Position numbers and translations under genes: made by a program
Source: a bacterium YEK0313
GTDB lineage: Bacteria; Pseudomonadota; Alphaproteobacteria; Rhizobiales; Phreatobacteraceae
Assembly: GCA_000751295.2 (NCBI GenBank)
Contig: CCMO02000001.1
Coordinates: forward strand, 3,087,501-3,151,500
Direction: 5' to 3'
Length of the DNA stretch: 64,000 bases
Part shown: positions 1-8,838 of the stretch, in pieces
Layout: each line of letters begins with the position of its first letter
Position numbering within the stretch: position 1 is the first letter of the stretch
The notes under the pieces: generated by a model
The model's database searches: none
Told to the model about the DNA's origin: nothing
The model's input: the letters and a program-made list of their open reading frames with translations, nothing else

Positions 1-2253
1 ACGGCCGTGGCCCATCAGGTCAACCTGCTGGTCTCGGGCACGGTCGACGAGGCACGGTTCTGGAACGGCACGAACACGGTCGCCGATGGCACGATCCATG
101 GCGGCTCCGGCACCTGGTCGGCCACCAGCACCACCAACTGGACCGATGTGAACGGCGCCATCGCCGCGGCCTGGGCCGACACCTTTGCCGTCTTCCAGAA
201 CAATCCCGGCGTGGTGACGGTCGATGGCTCATACGGCATGGTTTCGGCCATGGGGATGCAGTTCATCGGAACCGGCTGGACCGTTTTGGGCGATTCGATC
301 ACATTGATCGGCGCCGGAGGCAGCACGACAATCCGCGTTGGCGACGGCACCCCCGGCGGTGCCAGCCACAGCGCGACCATCGGTTCGGAGCTGACCGGCG
401 CCAGCGGCCTCGTCAAGGACGACTTCGGCACGCTGATCCTGACCGGGACAAACAGTTATAGCGGTGGCACGACGATCGCCGCCGGCACGCTCCAGATCGG
501 CAATGGCGGCACGACCGGCTCGATCGCCGGCGCTGTTCTGAACAGCGGCGTGCTGGCCTTCAATCGCTCCGATGCCTACCAATTTTCCGGGGCGATTTCC
601 GGTTCCGGCCTGATCCGCCAGATGGGATCGGGCATCATCGGCCTCACCGGCAATTCCGCCGCCTTCACGGGCACCACCCGTGTCGAGGCCGGCACACTGG
701 CGGTCGACGGCGTGCTTGGCGGCGCGCTGGAGATTCTGGCTGGCGGCCGCCTGCAGGGCATCGGCACGGTCGGCGACACGACCGTCAATGGCATGATCGC
801 GCCGGGCCATTCGATCGGCACGATCAAGGTCGGCAACATCACCTTCAATGCCGGCGCGATCTACGAGGCGGAGGTCAATGCGGCGGGGCAGGCCGACCGC
901 ATCGATGCAGGCGGCACGGCCACCATCAACGGCGGCTCGGTGCGGGTTCTGGCCGGCGCGGGCTCCTACGCGCCGCAGACGCAGTACACCATTCTCACTG
1001 CCGCCGGCGGCCGAAGCGGCACCTTCACGGGCGGAGTGACCTCGAACCTCGCCTTTCTCACGCCTTCGCTCAGCTATGACGCCAACAACGTCTATCTGAC
1101 GATGGCACGCAACGACATCGATTTTGCCGGCGTCGGCGTGACGCCGAACCAGATCGCTGCCGGCGGCGGCGTCGAAAGCCTCGGTCTGGGCAACCCGGTG
1201 CACAATGCGGTGCTGAACCTTGCAGCCGAACAGGCGCGGGGGGCATTCGACCAGCTCTCCGGCGAGATCCACGCCTCGCTGCGCGGAGCGATGATCGACG
1301 ACAGCCGCTTCGTCCGCCACGCTGTCAACGATCGCATCCGCGCGGCCTTCGCCGCAGTCGGCGCGTCGGGCGGCCATGTCGTGACCTATGAGGACGGCAA
1401 ACCCCGCCCTGCTGCTGCGACGACGGACCGCCTGGCGGTCTGGGGCCAGGGCTTCGGCTCGTTCGGACATGCAAGCGGCGACGGCAACGCCGCCCGGCTC
1501 GATCGCTCCATCGGCGGTTTCTTCGTCGGCGCGGACGCGCCGCTGTTCAACGCCTGGCGCTTCGGCGTCGTCGCCGGCTACAGCCGGTCCAGCTTCCGGG
1601 CGAATGCGCGCGCCTCTTCGGCCACGAGCGACACCTATCATGTCGGTTTCTACGGCGGCACCGCCTGGGGCGATCTCGCCTTCCGGGCGGGAGCGGCCTA
1701 TTCCTGGCACGACATCGCAACGACGCGGCGCGTGCTGTTCGCGGGCTTCGGCGACAGCCTGAAGGGCAGCTATGGTGCCGCCACGGCGCAGGCCTTCGGG
1801 GAGTTCGGCTATCGCATGCGCGCTGGCGATGTCGCGTTCGAGCCGTTTGCCAATCTGGCCTATGTGAACCTGCATGTGGCCGGCTTCGGTGAGAATGGCG
1901 GCTCGGCCGCGCTGGCCGCCGGCGCGGCCAGCTCCGATACGATGTTCACGACGGTCGGCCTGCGCGCCTCGACCAGCTTCAGCTTCAGCACCGCGGCCGT
2001 GACCGCGAGGGGCATGCTCGGATGGCGCCATGCCTTCGGCGACGTGAGATCGGGCGCGACGATGCGTTTCGCCGGAGGTGGCGAGTCCTTCGTCATCGGC
2101 GGCATTCCGATCGCACGCCATGCCGCAGTGGTCGAGGCCGGCCTCGACTTCGCGTTTTCGCCGACCGCCATGTTCGGTGTCTCCTATGGCGGCCAGTTCG
2201 GTTCGGGCGTGATCGATCAGACCTTCCGCGCCAATTTCAACGCGAAGTTCTGA
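1..2253 (+). CDS. autotransporter, C-terminal part (5' end outside window)
   Basis: The reading frame is open to the left edge, so the N-terminus and signal peptide lie upstream; a GTG at position 7 is probably internal. The visible 750 residues begin as a Gly/Thr/Asn-rich beta-helical passenger. It contains at least two passenger repeats of the type GTLILTGTNSYSGGTTIAAG, near residues 140-165 and 200-235. The last ~280 residues are an autotransporter beta-barrel, with alternating aromatic and small residues and a C-terminal phenylalanine (ending FNAKF), as recognised by the BAM complex. Expected location is the outer membrane with the passenger outside the cell (type Va secretion). The passenger carries no recognisable enzymatic domain, so its function (adhesion, aggregation or other) is unknown. 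Confidence 0.88.
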   Translation, partial: TAVAHQVNLLVSGTVDEARFWNGTNTVADGTIHGGSGTWSATSTTNWTDVNGAIAAAWADTFAVFQNNPGVVTVDGSYGMVSAMGMQFIGTGWTVLGDSITLIGAGGSTTIRVGDGTPGGASHSATIGSELTGASGLVKDDFGTLILTGTNSYSGGTTIAAGTLQIGNGGTTGSIAGAVLNSGVLAFNRSDAYQFSGAISGSGLIRQMGSGIIGLTGNSAAFTGTTRVEAGTLAVDGVLGGALEILAGGRLQGIGTVGDTTVNGMIAPGHSIGTIKVGNITFNAGAIYEAEVNAAGQADRIDAGGTATINGGSVRVLAGAGSYAPQTQYTILTAAGGRSGTFTGGVTSNLAFLTPSLSYDANNVYLTMARNDIDFAGVGVTPNQIAAGGGVESLGLGNPVHNAVLNLAAEQARGAFDQLSGEIHASLRGAMIDDSRFVRHAVNDRIRAAFAAVGASGGHVVTYEDGKPRPAAATTDRLAVWGQGFGSFGHASGDGNAARLDRSIGGFFVGADAPLFNAWRFGVVAGYSRSSFRANARASSATSDTYHVGFYGGTAWGDLAFRAGAAYSWHDIATTRRVLFAGFGDSLKGSYGAATAQAFGEFGYRMRAGDVAFEPFANLAYVNLHVAGFGENGGSAALAAGAASSDTMFTTVGLRASTSFSFSTAAVTARGMLGWRHAFGDVRSGATMRFAGGGESFVIGGIPIARHAAVVEAGLDFAFSPTAMFGVSYGGQFGSGVIDQTFRANFNAKF

Positions 2254-2417
2254 GGCGGTGCCAGCGCGAGTGGCTCCATTTCGTGCGGCCAGGCCATCGA
2301 AGGTCTGCTCTTTGACCGGCGGCACGGCGAGCCTGGCGGCGAGTGCTTGGATCGGCATGGCGCCTGCCTCGCCGATCCCGCCCGTCCAGAACCGGCCGAG
2401 ACGCCGGTCCCGGGGCC

Positions 2418-3029
2418 TCAATAGCCGACGGTGAAACGCTGGCGCTCGTGCGCCGGCTTCTCGATCTCGTCGGCGAGCGCGATCGCATAGTCCTCGAACG
2501 AGATCGAGCTCTTGCCGTCGGCGGCGGTCAGCAGGGCGTCGCGGCCGAGGCGGAACTTGCCTGTACGCTCGCCCGGCACGAACAGCGCCGAGGGCGACAG
2601 GAAGGTCCAGTTGAGCGTCGGCTCGGCCTTCAGGAGGTCGAGAAACACGCCGCCCGCCAGGGCTTCGGCCTTGTAGGCGGCGGGAAAGCTCGGCTGGTCG
2701 ACGAGCCGGGCGCCGGGCGCGACCTCCAGGCTGCCCGCGCCGCCGACGACGATGTAGCGCGGAACGCCTGCCGTCTTGACCGCGGCGATCAGCTTGTTCG
2801 GATCGGATGCGGTGAAATGCACCGCGCTGACGACGACGTCATGGCCGGCGAGGAGCTTGGCCAGGGCATCCGGAGCGTCGGCATCGCCCTTGACGGCGGT
2901 GATGTTGGCACCCGCCGCGATGCGCTGGGGATCGCGCGCGATGGCGGTCACGGCATGGCCGCGGTTCGCAAGTTCTTTCAGGATGCGCGAACCGGCATTG
3001 CCGGAGGCGCCGATGAGGGCGACTTTCAT
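2418..3029 (-). CDS. NAD(P)H-binding reductase, atypical SDR (NmrA/YwnB-like)
   Basis: A 203-residue cytoplasmic protein. It starts with a Rossmann nucleotide-binding motif, GASGNAGSRI at residues 8-17, then the strand/helix pattern of NAD(P)-binding family 13 proteins (COG2910). It lacks the Tyr-x3-Lys catalytic pair of classical SDRs, so it may act as an NAD(P)H sensor or a quinone/flavin reductase; the substrate is unknown. It is transcribed divergently from an HxlR regulator across a 105-bp gap. HxlR proteins often control such a divergent reductase in response to electrophiles or quinones. That functional link is inferred from arrangement only. Confidence 0.82.
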   Translation of the reverse strand: MKVALIGASGNAGSRILKELANRGHAVTAIARDPQRIAAGANITAVKGDADAPDALAKLLAGHDVVVSAVHFTASDPNKLIAAVKTAGVPRYIVVGGAGSLEVAPGARLVDQPSFPAAYKAEALAGGVFLDLLKAEPTLNWTFLSPSALFVPGERTGKFRLGRDALLTAADGKSSISFEDYAIALADEIEKPAHERQRFTVGY

Positions 3030-3044
3030 CGTGGAGGTCTCCTA

Positions 3045-3066
3045 TGGTAGTAACCAATGGATACCA
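3045..3066. promoter_or_regulatory. candidate HxlR operator (inverted repeat)
   Basis: TGGTA and TACCA form an inverted repeat with a 12-bp spacer in the gap between the divergent reductase and HxlR genes. It lies just upstream of the reductase start. Size and placement suit a dimeric winged-helix regulator, but no family consensus was matched and the arms are short. Confidence 0.35.
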
Positions 3067-3134
3067 AGTGCCCATCCTCTACCGTGCTGTAAAGAAGGCA
3101 CCTTCACGTCACAAGGTTACCCCGGAGAAACCCC

Positions 3135-3512
3135 TTGCACGCTCCCAACGTGTTCAACGGCAAATGCTCGACGCGCGTCGTGCTCGACCGGATCGGCGAC
3201 AAATGGGCGGTTCTGATCCTGATCCTGCTTTGCAAGGAGCCGCTGCGCTTCAACGAACTGCGCCGGCGTATCGACGGCATCTCGCAGAAGATGCTGTCCC
3301 AGACCCTGAAGAGCCTGGAGCGTGACGGCCTCGTCGCCCGGGCCGCCTTTCCGACGGTGCCGGTGACGGTCGAATATCGGATCACCCCGCTCGGCATGAC
3401 CTTGCATCAGGCGGTCGACGGCTTGCGCGTCTGGGCCGAGAGTCATCTGGCCGACGTGGCTGCCGCCCAGCGTCGCTACGATTCCGGCGAGACCCTGGCG
3501 GACGCGGCATGA
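3135..3512 (+). CDS. HxlR-family winged-helix transcriptional regulator
   Basis: A 125-residue cytoplasmic DNA-binding protein of typical HxlR length. It has the family pattern: an N-terminal cysteine (NGKCSTR, Cys11), the helix GDKWAVLIL, the segment LRFNELRRRIDGISQKMLSQ as recognition region, and the wing LVARAAFPTVPVTVEYRIT. Cys11 is where redox-sensing members of the family carry their reactive thiol, so response to electrophiles is possible. Its 3' end overlaps the next gene by four bases (ATGA), implying coupled translation with the aldolase-family enzyme. It probably represses itself and the divergent reductase. Confidence 0.9.
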   Translation: MHAPNVFNGKCSTRVVLDRIGDKWAVLILILLCKEPLRFNELRRRIDGISQKMLSQTLKSLERDGLVARAAFPTVPVTVEYRITPLGMTLHQAVDGLRVWAESHLADVAAAQRRYDSGETLADAA

Positions 3513-4384
3513 GCCTCTTCCGTGGTGTCTTCCCTTATCTGGTCTCGCCCGTCGATGCCGACGGCGCGGTGCGCGTCGCGGTCCTGGAGCGTCTTTCGGC
3601 CGATCTCATCGACGCCGGCGTGCACGGTCTGACGCCGCTCGGCTCGACCGGCGAGTTCGCCTATCTCGACCGGCGGCAGCGCGCCGCCATCGTCGAGACG
3701 GTGGTGCGCGCCGCCGCCGGCCGGGTTCCCGTCGTGCCCGGGGTCGCCGCCACCACCATTGCCGAGGCAGTCCTGCAGGCGCGCGCCTGCGCCGCGGCCG
3801 GTGCCGACGGCATCCTCGCCATTTGCGAGGCCTATTTCCCTCTGAGCGACGAGGCGGTGGAGGCCTATTTCCGTGCCGTTGCGGATGCGGTCGACCTGCC
3901 CGTCGTGCTCTACACCAACCCGAACTTCCAGCGCTCGGACCTCTCCCTCGGCGTGATCGAGCGGTTGGCGGCGCATCCGCGCATCGTCGGCATCAAGGAC
4001 GCCTCCAACAATACCGGCCGGCTCCTGTCGATCATGAACCGCTGCGGCGACCGGCTGGCCGTCTTTTCCGCCTCCGCCCACATTCCCGCCGCCGTCATGC
4101 TGCTCGGCGGTCGCGGCTGGATGGCGGGGCCTGCCTGCCTCGTGCCGCGCGACAGCGTCCGGCTCTATGACCTCTGCGCGGCGGGCCGCTGGGAGGAGGC
4201 CATGGCGCTGCAGCGCCGCCTGTGGCGCGTGAACGAGATCTTCGCGCGCTACAACATGGCCGCCTGCGTCAAGGCCGGCCTCGCCCTCAAGGGGTATGAT
4301 GTCGGCGATCCCGTGCCGCCGCAGCAGCCGCTCGATGATGCGGCGCGCGCGGTGGTCGCCGCGGCGCTTGCGGACTTTTCCTGA
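3509..4384 (+). CDS. dihydrodipicolinate synthase / N-acetylneuraminate lyase superfamily aldolase
   Basis: A 291-residue TIM-barrel class I aldolase. Schiff-base Lys163 lies in GIKDAS and the catalytic Tyr135 in VVLYTNP. The substrate loop is GSTGE (residues 45-49), where true DapA has GTTGE, and the YY of DapA is replaced by AYF near residue 109. A canonical dapA lies at 59106-59993, so this copy most likely acts on another 2-keto acid. It overlaps the HxlR gene by four bases. No adjacent sugar-acid catabolic genes identify the substrate. Confidence 0.85.
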   Translation: MSLFRGVFPYLVSPVDADGAVRVAVLERLSADLIDAGVHGLTPLGSTGEFAYLDRRQRAAIVETVVRAAAGRVPVVPGVAATTIAEAVLQARACAAAGADGILAICEAYFPLSDEAVEAYFRAVADAVDLPVVLYTNPNFQRSDLSLGVIERLAAHPRIVGIKDASNNTGRLLSIMNRCGDRLAVFSASAHIPAAVMLLGGRGWMAGPACLVPRDSVRLYDLCAAGRWEEAMALQRRLWRVNEIFARYNMAACVKAGLALKGYDVGDPVPPQQPLDDAARAVVAAALADFS

Positions 4385-4414
4385 GCGCCGAAGCCCGGCG
4401 CGGACAGGCGCGCG

Positions 4415-5014
4415 TCAGGCCGGGATGACGAAATCGAACCGGCCGAGACGGCCGCCGTCGGCCGGGCGGATCGCCATCAGCAGCGCCCGGTCGAAAATGC
4501 CGTCGCGGGCATTGCGCGGCTCGTCCGGAAAGTAGAGCTGCGTGGTCAGGACAGGGCCGCGGCCAGCCTGGACCTTGACGTGGAAATGCCGGGTCCGGCC
4601 GGGATAGAGGCCGGGAACGCGGGTGATGAACTGGTAGCGGCCGGCATCGTCGGTGAACTGATGGCCGCGAAAGCGGAAGCCCGACCGGTCGTATTCGCCA
4701 TCGGCATCGGCATGCCAGAGGTCGACGAGCGCTCCCGGCACGGGCCGGCACTGCGGGGTCAGCACGAAGCCGGAAAGCACCAGCATGTCCCCGACCCCGT
4801 CTCCCCGCATGTCGCGTTTCGCCGGCGAAGCCGGCCGGAAGAAGGGGCCTTCCGTCTGGCGCCGTGTCACGCGTGCATCGCCCCCGCAGGCCGGCGTCAG
4901 GGGCAAGGGGCTGGCTTGAGCGGCGAGCGGCCGCGGCTTTCCGAGGCTTGCGAGGCCCGCAGCGGCCAGGCTGGCGGCCACCATCTTGCGGCGGTTCATT
5001 CCCGTTTTCGCCAT
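4415..5014 (-). CDS. exported intradiol ring-cleavage dioxygenase-like protein
   Basis: A 199-residue protein from the ATG at 5014. Longer upstream readings give an Arg/Ser-rich extension and were rejected. The N-terminus MNRRKMVAASLAAAG looks like a Tat-type signal, with cleavage expected after residues 31-34. The fold is the protocatechuate 3,4-dioxygenase/intradiol type, with VDLWHADADGEY (Tyr108), GLYPGRTRHFHVKV (Tyr137, His143, His145) and an Arg between. These match the two-Tyr/two-His non-haem Fe(III) site. Spacing between the metal ligands is shorter than in PcaH, as in small lone family members. The likely location is the periplasm, which would be unusual for catechol cleavage; the substrate is unknown. 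Confidence 0.82.
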   Translation of the reverse strand: MAKTGMNRRKMVAASLAAAGLASLGKPRPLAAQASPLPLTPACGGDARVTRRQTEGPFFRPASPAKRDMRGDGVGDMLVLSGFVLTPQCRPVPGALVDLWHADADGEYDRSGFRFRGHQFTDDAGRYQFITRVPGLYPGRTRHFHVKVQAGRGPVLTTQLYFPDEPRNARDGIFDRALLMAIRPADGGRLGRFDFVIPA

Positions 5015-5111
5015 GGGCCCTCGCGTCACCGGCAGCACGTGAGCTTGCGCGCTCCGTAAGCGGGCCGCAACGGCCGCGGCAAGCCGCTCACGCGACCGTG
5101 ACGGCGAGCGG

Positions 5112-6128
5112 TCAGGCGCCGGCGAGCCCGGCGTCGTGCACGATCTGCGCGAAACGGGCGACGTCATCGCGGATCAGCTTGCCGAAGACTTCCGGGCCGG
5201 CGGCGACGATGTCGAAGCCGAGGCCTTCGAGCGCGGGTCTTGCGGACGGCCCGCGGAGCGCCGCGGCGATCGCAGTGTCGAGACCCGCGACAAGGTCCGC
5301 CGGCGTTCCCGCCGGCACGAGAAAGCCTTGCCAGCTCGCGAGATCGAGGCCTTGAACGACCGTCTCGGCGAAACTCGGCACGTCGGGCAGCGCCGCCGAT
5401 CGTTGGGCCGTGGTCGTCGCCAGGCCCCGAAGCGCGCCGTCGCGGACCTGCGCCGTGACGGCGGGCAGGGTGATGTACAGCGCGTCGAGATGGCCGCCGA
5501 TGAGGTCGCGGCTCGCCGGCGCGCCGCCATTGTAGGGGATATGGTTGACCTTCAGCCCCGCCAGGCGCCGGTTGATCAGTTCGCTCGCGAGATGGCCGAT
5601 GACGCCGTGGCCCGGCAGGCCGACCTTCAATTCTCCCGGCCTTGCCCGGGCTGCCGCCACATAGTCGGCGACGGTGTTCAGCCCCGACCTGGGATGAGTC
5701 ACGAGCAGCTGCGGTGCGGTAATGGCGAGCGTGACCGGCGCGAAGCTGGCGACCGGATCGAACGACAGCCGGGGGAACAGGCTCTTGTTGATGGCGAGAC
5801 TGTCGCTCGCGACCAGGATGGTCAGGCCGTCGGGCGCGGCCTTCGCCACCCGTTCGGAGCCGAGATTGGTCGAGCCGCCGGCAACATTTTCGACCAGCGT
5901 CTGCCGTCCGAGCGCCTCACCGACAGCCTTGGCGACGGCACGGCCGAGCACGTCGACACTGCCGCCCGGGGCGAAAGGCACGATGAAACGGAGCGTTCCG
6001 GCGGGGACCCGTCCCGGTCCGGCCCTGGCGATGCGGGGACTGGCGACGACCGTCGCAGCGGCGGCCAGAAGGCGGCGGCGACTGACGGGCGTGCCGCACG
6101 AAATTCCGCGATCGGGATGTTTGAGCAT
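5112..6128 (-). CDS. Bug-family (TctC-type) periplasmic solute-binding protein
   Basis: A 338-residue tripartite tricarboxylate transporter receptor. A twin-arginine-like signal, SRRRLLAAAATVVAS, spans about residues 16-30. The mature protein begins with the diagnostic RFIVPFAPGGSVDVLGR followed by ENVAGGSTNLGSERVAKAAPDG. Bug proteins bind carboxylates in the periplasm and deliver them to TctA/TctB membrane subunits, but neither is nearby, so this is an orphan receptor. The neighbouring exported dioxygenase (97 bp downstream, same strand) suggests, without proving, that both deal with an aromatic or dicarboxylic compound. Confidence 0.9.
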   Translation of the reverse strand: MLKHPDRGISCGTPVSRRRLLAAAATVVASPRIARAGPGRVPAGTLRFIVPFAPGGSVDVLGRAVAKAVGEALGRQTLVENVAGGSTNLGSERVAKAAPDGLTILVASDSLAINKSLFPRLSFDPVASFAPVTLAITAPQLLVTHPRSGLNTVADYVAAARARPGELKVGLPGHGVIGHLASELINRRLAGLKVNHIPYNGGAPASRDLIGGHLDALYITLPAVTAQVRDGALRGLATTTAQRSAALPDVPSFAETVVQGLDLASWQGFLVPAGTPADLVAGLDTAIAAALRGPSARPALEGLGFDIVAAGPEVFGKLIRDDVARFAQIVHDAGLAGA

Positions 6129-6305
6129 GTCCTGCCTCCGAGGCTGACCTGCTCGGCGCGGCAGGGCATGAGCCTTGCGGCATGATCCGGTGCGGCGGGG
6201 CGAAGCTCAATGAAATGGCCCGCCAAAGTTGCCGGCCGGCGGAGGAGCGCGGTCTCGGCGAAGGCGTTGCGACAGCAATATTCGGCCGGCGGCGCCGCGG
6301 CGCGC

Positions 6306-7049
6306 TCAGGCCGGTTCCTGGAACGTCTTCAGGCTCTTGCTCGGATAGTCGTAGATCCGGCCGGTTTCGGTCACCGAGGGCAGGCACAGCGACAGGATCG
6401 CGCGGGCCGGGCCTTCGGGCGTCTCGAGCGTCGCCGGGTCCTCGCCGGGCATGGCCTGGGCGCGCATGGCCGTGCGGATCGGTCCGGGATTGAACAGATT
6501 GACCCGGATCGGATTGCTCTGGTGCTCGGCGGCGTAGGTCAGCGCCAGCGCATTGAGCGCGGCCTTGGTGACCGAATAGGGGCCCCAGAACGGCCGGTTG
6601 CGCCAGGAGGCGCCGGAAGATACGAAGACGACGCGGGCCGCATCCGACTGTTGCAGCAGCGGGTCGAGCGACCGGACGAGGCGCCATTGCGCCGTCAGGT
6701 TGATCGCAACCGTATGGTCCCATTCCTGCGGGGTGATGTGGCCGAGCGGCGAGATCGGCCCGAGGATAGCGCCGTTGGCGACGAAAACGTCGAGCTTGCC
6801 CCAGCGCTCGTGAATGGCGAGACCCAGCCGGTCCAGGCCGTCGCCGTCCCGGATGTCGAGCGGCACGAGCGTGGCGCTGCCGCCGGCGGTCTTGATGGCG
6901 TCGTCGAGCGTCTCGAGGCCGCCCTGCGTCCGGGCAACGGCAATGACATGCGCGCCGGCCTCGGCGAGGAGGAGGGCCGTCGCGCGGCCGATGCCGCGCG
7001 AGGCGCCGGTAATGCAGGCAACCCGGCCGGAAAGCGGTTTGTCGGTCAT
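6306..7049 (-). CDS. SDR-family NAD(P)-dependent oxidoreductase
   Basis: A 247-residue classical short-chain dehydrogenase. It has the cofactor loop TGASRGIGRA at residues 14-23, an NG(A) motif near residue 90, an active-site Ser in FVSSGAS and the YSVTK catalytic Tyr/Lys pair. The substrate cannot be read from the sequence. It lies 14 bp downstream of purF and is probably cotranscribed with cvpA-purF, a pairing I know from other Hyphomicrobiales genomes. No purine-related role is established for it. Confidence 0.9.
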   Translation of the reverse strand: MTDKPLSGRVACITGASRGIGRATALLLAEAGAHVIAVARTQGGLETLDDAIKTAGGSATLVPLDIRDGDGLDRLGLAIHERWGKLDVFVANGAILGPISPLGHITPQEWDHTVAINLTAQWRLVRSLDPLLQQSDAARVVFVSSGASWRNRPFWGPYSVTKAALNALALTYAAEHQSNPIRVNLFNPGPIRTAMRAQAMPGEDPATLETPEGPARAILSLCLPSVTETGRIYDYPSKSLKTFQEPA

Positions 7050-7063
7050 GAGGGGATGCGGGC

Positions 7064-8593
7064 TCAGCTGGCTTCGGCGAGCAGCGACAACTGTTTGGCG
7101 CTTTCGCTGACGAGGTCGGTGATCGGGGTCGGATAGTCGCCGGTGAAATAATGGTCGGTATATTGTGGCTGGGCGGCGTCGCGGCCCGGTTCGCCGAGCG
7201 CGCGGTAGAGCCCGTCGATCGAGATGAAGGCGAGGCTGTCGACGCCGAGATAGGTCTTCATTTCATCCAGCGTCATGCGCGCGGCCAGAAGCTTGTCCTG
7301 GTCGGGCATGTCGATGCCGTAATAGTCGGGATACCTGATCGGCGGCGAAGCGATGCGGAAGTGCACCTCGCGCGCTCCGGCATCACGCATCATCTGCACG
7401 ATCTTGCGCGAGGTGGTGCCGCGGACGATGGAATCGTCGACCAGCACGATGCTGCGGCCTTCGACCACGGCACGGTTGGCGGAATGCTTGAGGCGCACGC
7501 CCAGTTCGCGCACCGACTGGGTCGGCTGGATGAAGGTCCGGCCGACATAGTGGTTGCGGATGATGCCGAGCTCGTAGGGGATGCCCGACTGCTGGGCGAA
7601 GCCGATGGCCGCCGGCACGCCCGAATCTGGCACCGGCACGACGACGTCGGCGGCCACGGGGGATTCGGCGGCCAGCGTCGCGCCGATCTGCTTGCGCAGG
7701 CCATAGACGTTCTTGCCGTCGACGATCGAGTCCGGCCGCGCGAAATAGACATATTCGAAGATGCAGGGGCGCAGCTTGCGCGGCGGGAACGGCCGGATCG
7801 ATTCCAGGCCCTGGTCGGAAATGACCACGACCTCGCCATTCGCCACCTCGCGCACGAAGCGCGCGCCGATGATGTCGAGGGCGCAGGTTTCCGAGGTCAG
7901 GATATATTTGCCGCCGAGCTCGCCGATGACCAGCGGCCGGATGCCCAGCGGGTCGCGCGCGCCGATCAGCTTCTTGTTGGTCATGCCGACGAAGGCGTAG
8001 CCGCCTTCGACCTGGCCGAGCGCATCGATGAAACGGTCGGTGAAGCGATTGCGCCGCGAGCGCGCAACCAGATGCAGGATCACCTCGGTGTCGGATGTCG
8101 CCTGGTAGATCGCGCCGTCGGCGATCAGCCGGCGTCGCAAGGTCAGCCCGTTGGTCAGATTGCCGTTGTGGCAGACCGCGAAACCGCCGGTTTCGAGTTC
8201 GGCGAAGAGCGGCTGGACATTGCGCAGGATGGTGCCGCCCGTGGTCGAATAGCGCGTATGGCCGATCGCCGATTGGCCCGGCAGGCGCTCGATCACCTCG
8301 CGCCGCGAGAAATTGTCGCCGACGAGGCCCAGCCGCCGCTCCGAATGGAAGCGCGCGCCGTCGAATGAGACGATGCCGGCGGCTTCCTGGCCGCGATGCT
8401 GCAGGGCGTGCAGGCCGAGCGCGGTCAGCGCCGCGGCATCGGGATGGTCGTAGACGCCGAAGACGCCGCATTCCTCGTGCAGGCGGTCCGCCTCGGCGTC
8501 GAAGGCCGTGCTGCCGCAGGCCTGGCCGCCGAGATCCTCGCGCGCATGCTCCAGGTCCGCCTCGTGGTGGCGTACCTCCAGGATTCGCGTCAT
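7064..8593 (-). CDS. purF: amidophosphoribosyltransferase
   Basis: A 509-residue enzyme catalysing the first committed step of purine synthesis (PRPP + glutamine to 5-phosphoribosylamine). An N-terminal Ntn-type glutaminase begins at Cys42 (EECGVFGVYDH). A phosphoribosyltransferase domain follows, with the PRPP loop VLVDDSIVRGTTSRK and the motif VVPVPDSG. Cys42 should become the N-terminus after propeptide removal, so the propeptide is 41 residues, longer than the 11 residues in Bacillus subtilis. The start ATG at 8593 is preceded by CGAGGA. It forms a probable operon with upstream cvpA (245-bp gap) and the downstream SDR gene. Confidence 0.97.
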   Translation of the reverse strand: MTRILEVRHHEADLEHAREDLGGQACGSTAFDAEADRLHEECGVFGVYDHPDAAALTALGLHALQHRGQEAAGIVSFDGARFHSERRLGLVGDNFSRREVIERLPGQSAIGHTRYSTTGGTILRNVQPLFAELETGGFAVCHNGNLTNGLTLRRRLIADGAIYQATSDTEVILHLVARSRRNRFTDRFIDALGQVEGGYAFVGMTNKKLIGARDPLGIRPLVIGELGGKYILTSETCALDIIGARFVREVANGEVVVISDQGLESIRPFPPRKLRPCIFEYVYFARPDSIVDGKNVYGLRKQIGATLAAESPVAADVVVPVPDSGVPAAIGFAQQSGIPYELGIIRNHYVGRTFIQPTQSVRELGVRLKHSANRAVVEGRSIVLVDDSIVRGTTSRKIVQMMRDAGAREVHFRIASPPIRYPDYYGIDMPDQDKLLAARMTLDEMKTYLGVDSLAFISIDGLYRALGEPGRDAAQPQYTDHYFTGDYPTPITDLVSESAKQLSLLAEAS

Positions 8594-8838
8594 GGCATCC
8601 TCGTTCCAAGAACGTGACCGGCACGGATCCGGGGCGGACGGTGCGGTCGATCAATGGGTCTTACAACAGTTCAAGGCCGCCGGCACGATTCGTCTCGGAT
8701 CGTGGCGGCAGGCCCTGGAGCGTTCTGGTCGTCACCCCGTCGTCATATGCGGGGCGATGCGCCGGATCGGAAGTCCTTTTTCACGTCATGCACGGCGGCC
8801 ATGCAGCGCGCGGGTCCCGGTCCGGGCGCGCAGACTGG

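Noticed and set aside
229..2421. 730-residue minus-strand open frame over the autotransporter
   Set aside because: Antisense frame in GC-rich DNA; Arg/Ala/Gly-rich with no recognisable domain, while the plus strand has clear passenger repeats and a barrel.
3509..4384. second dapA
   Set aside because: Substrate-loop and Tyr changes and the HxlR context argue against lysine synthesis; a canonical dapA is at 59106-59993.
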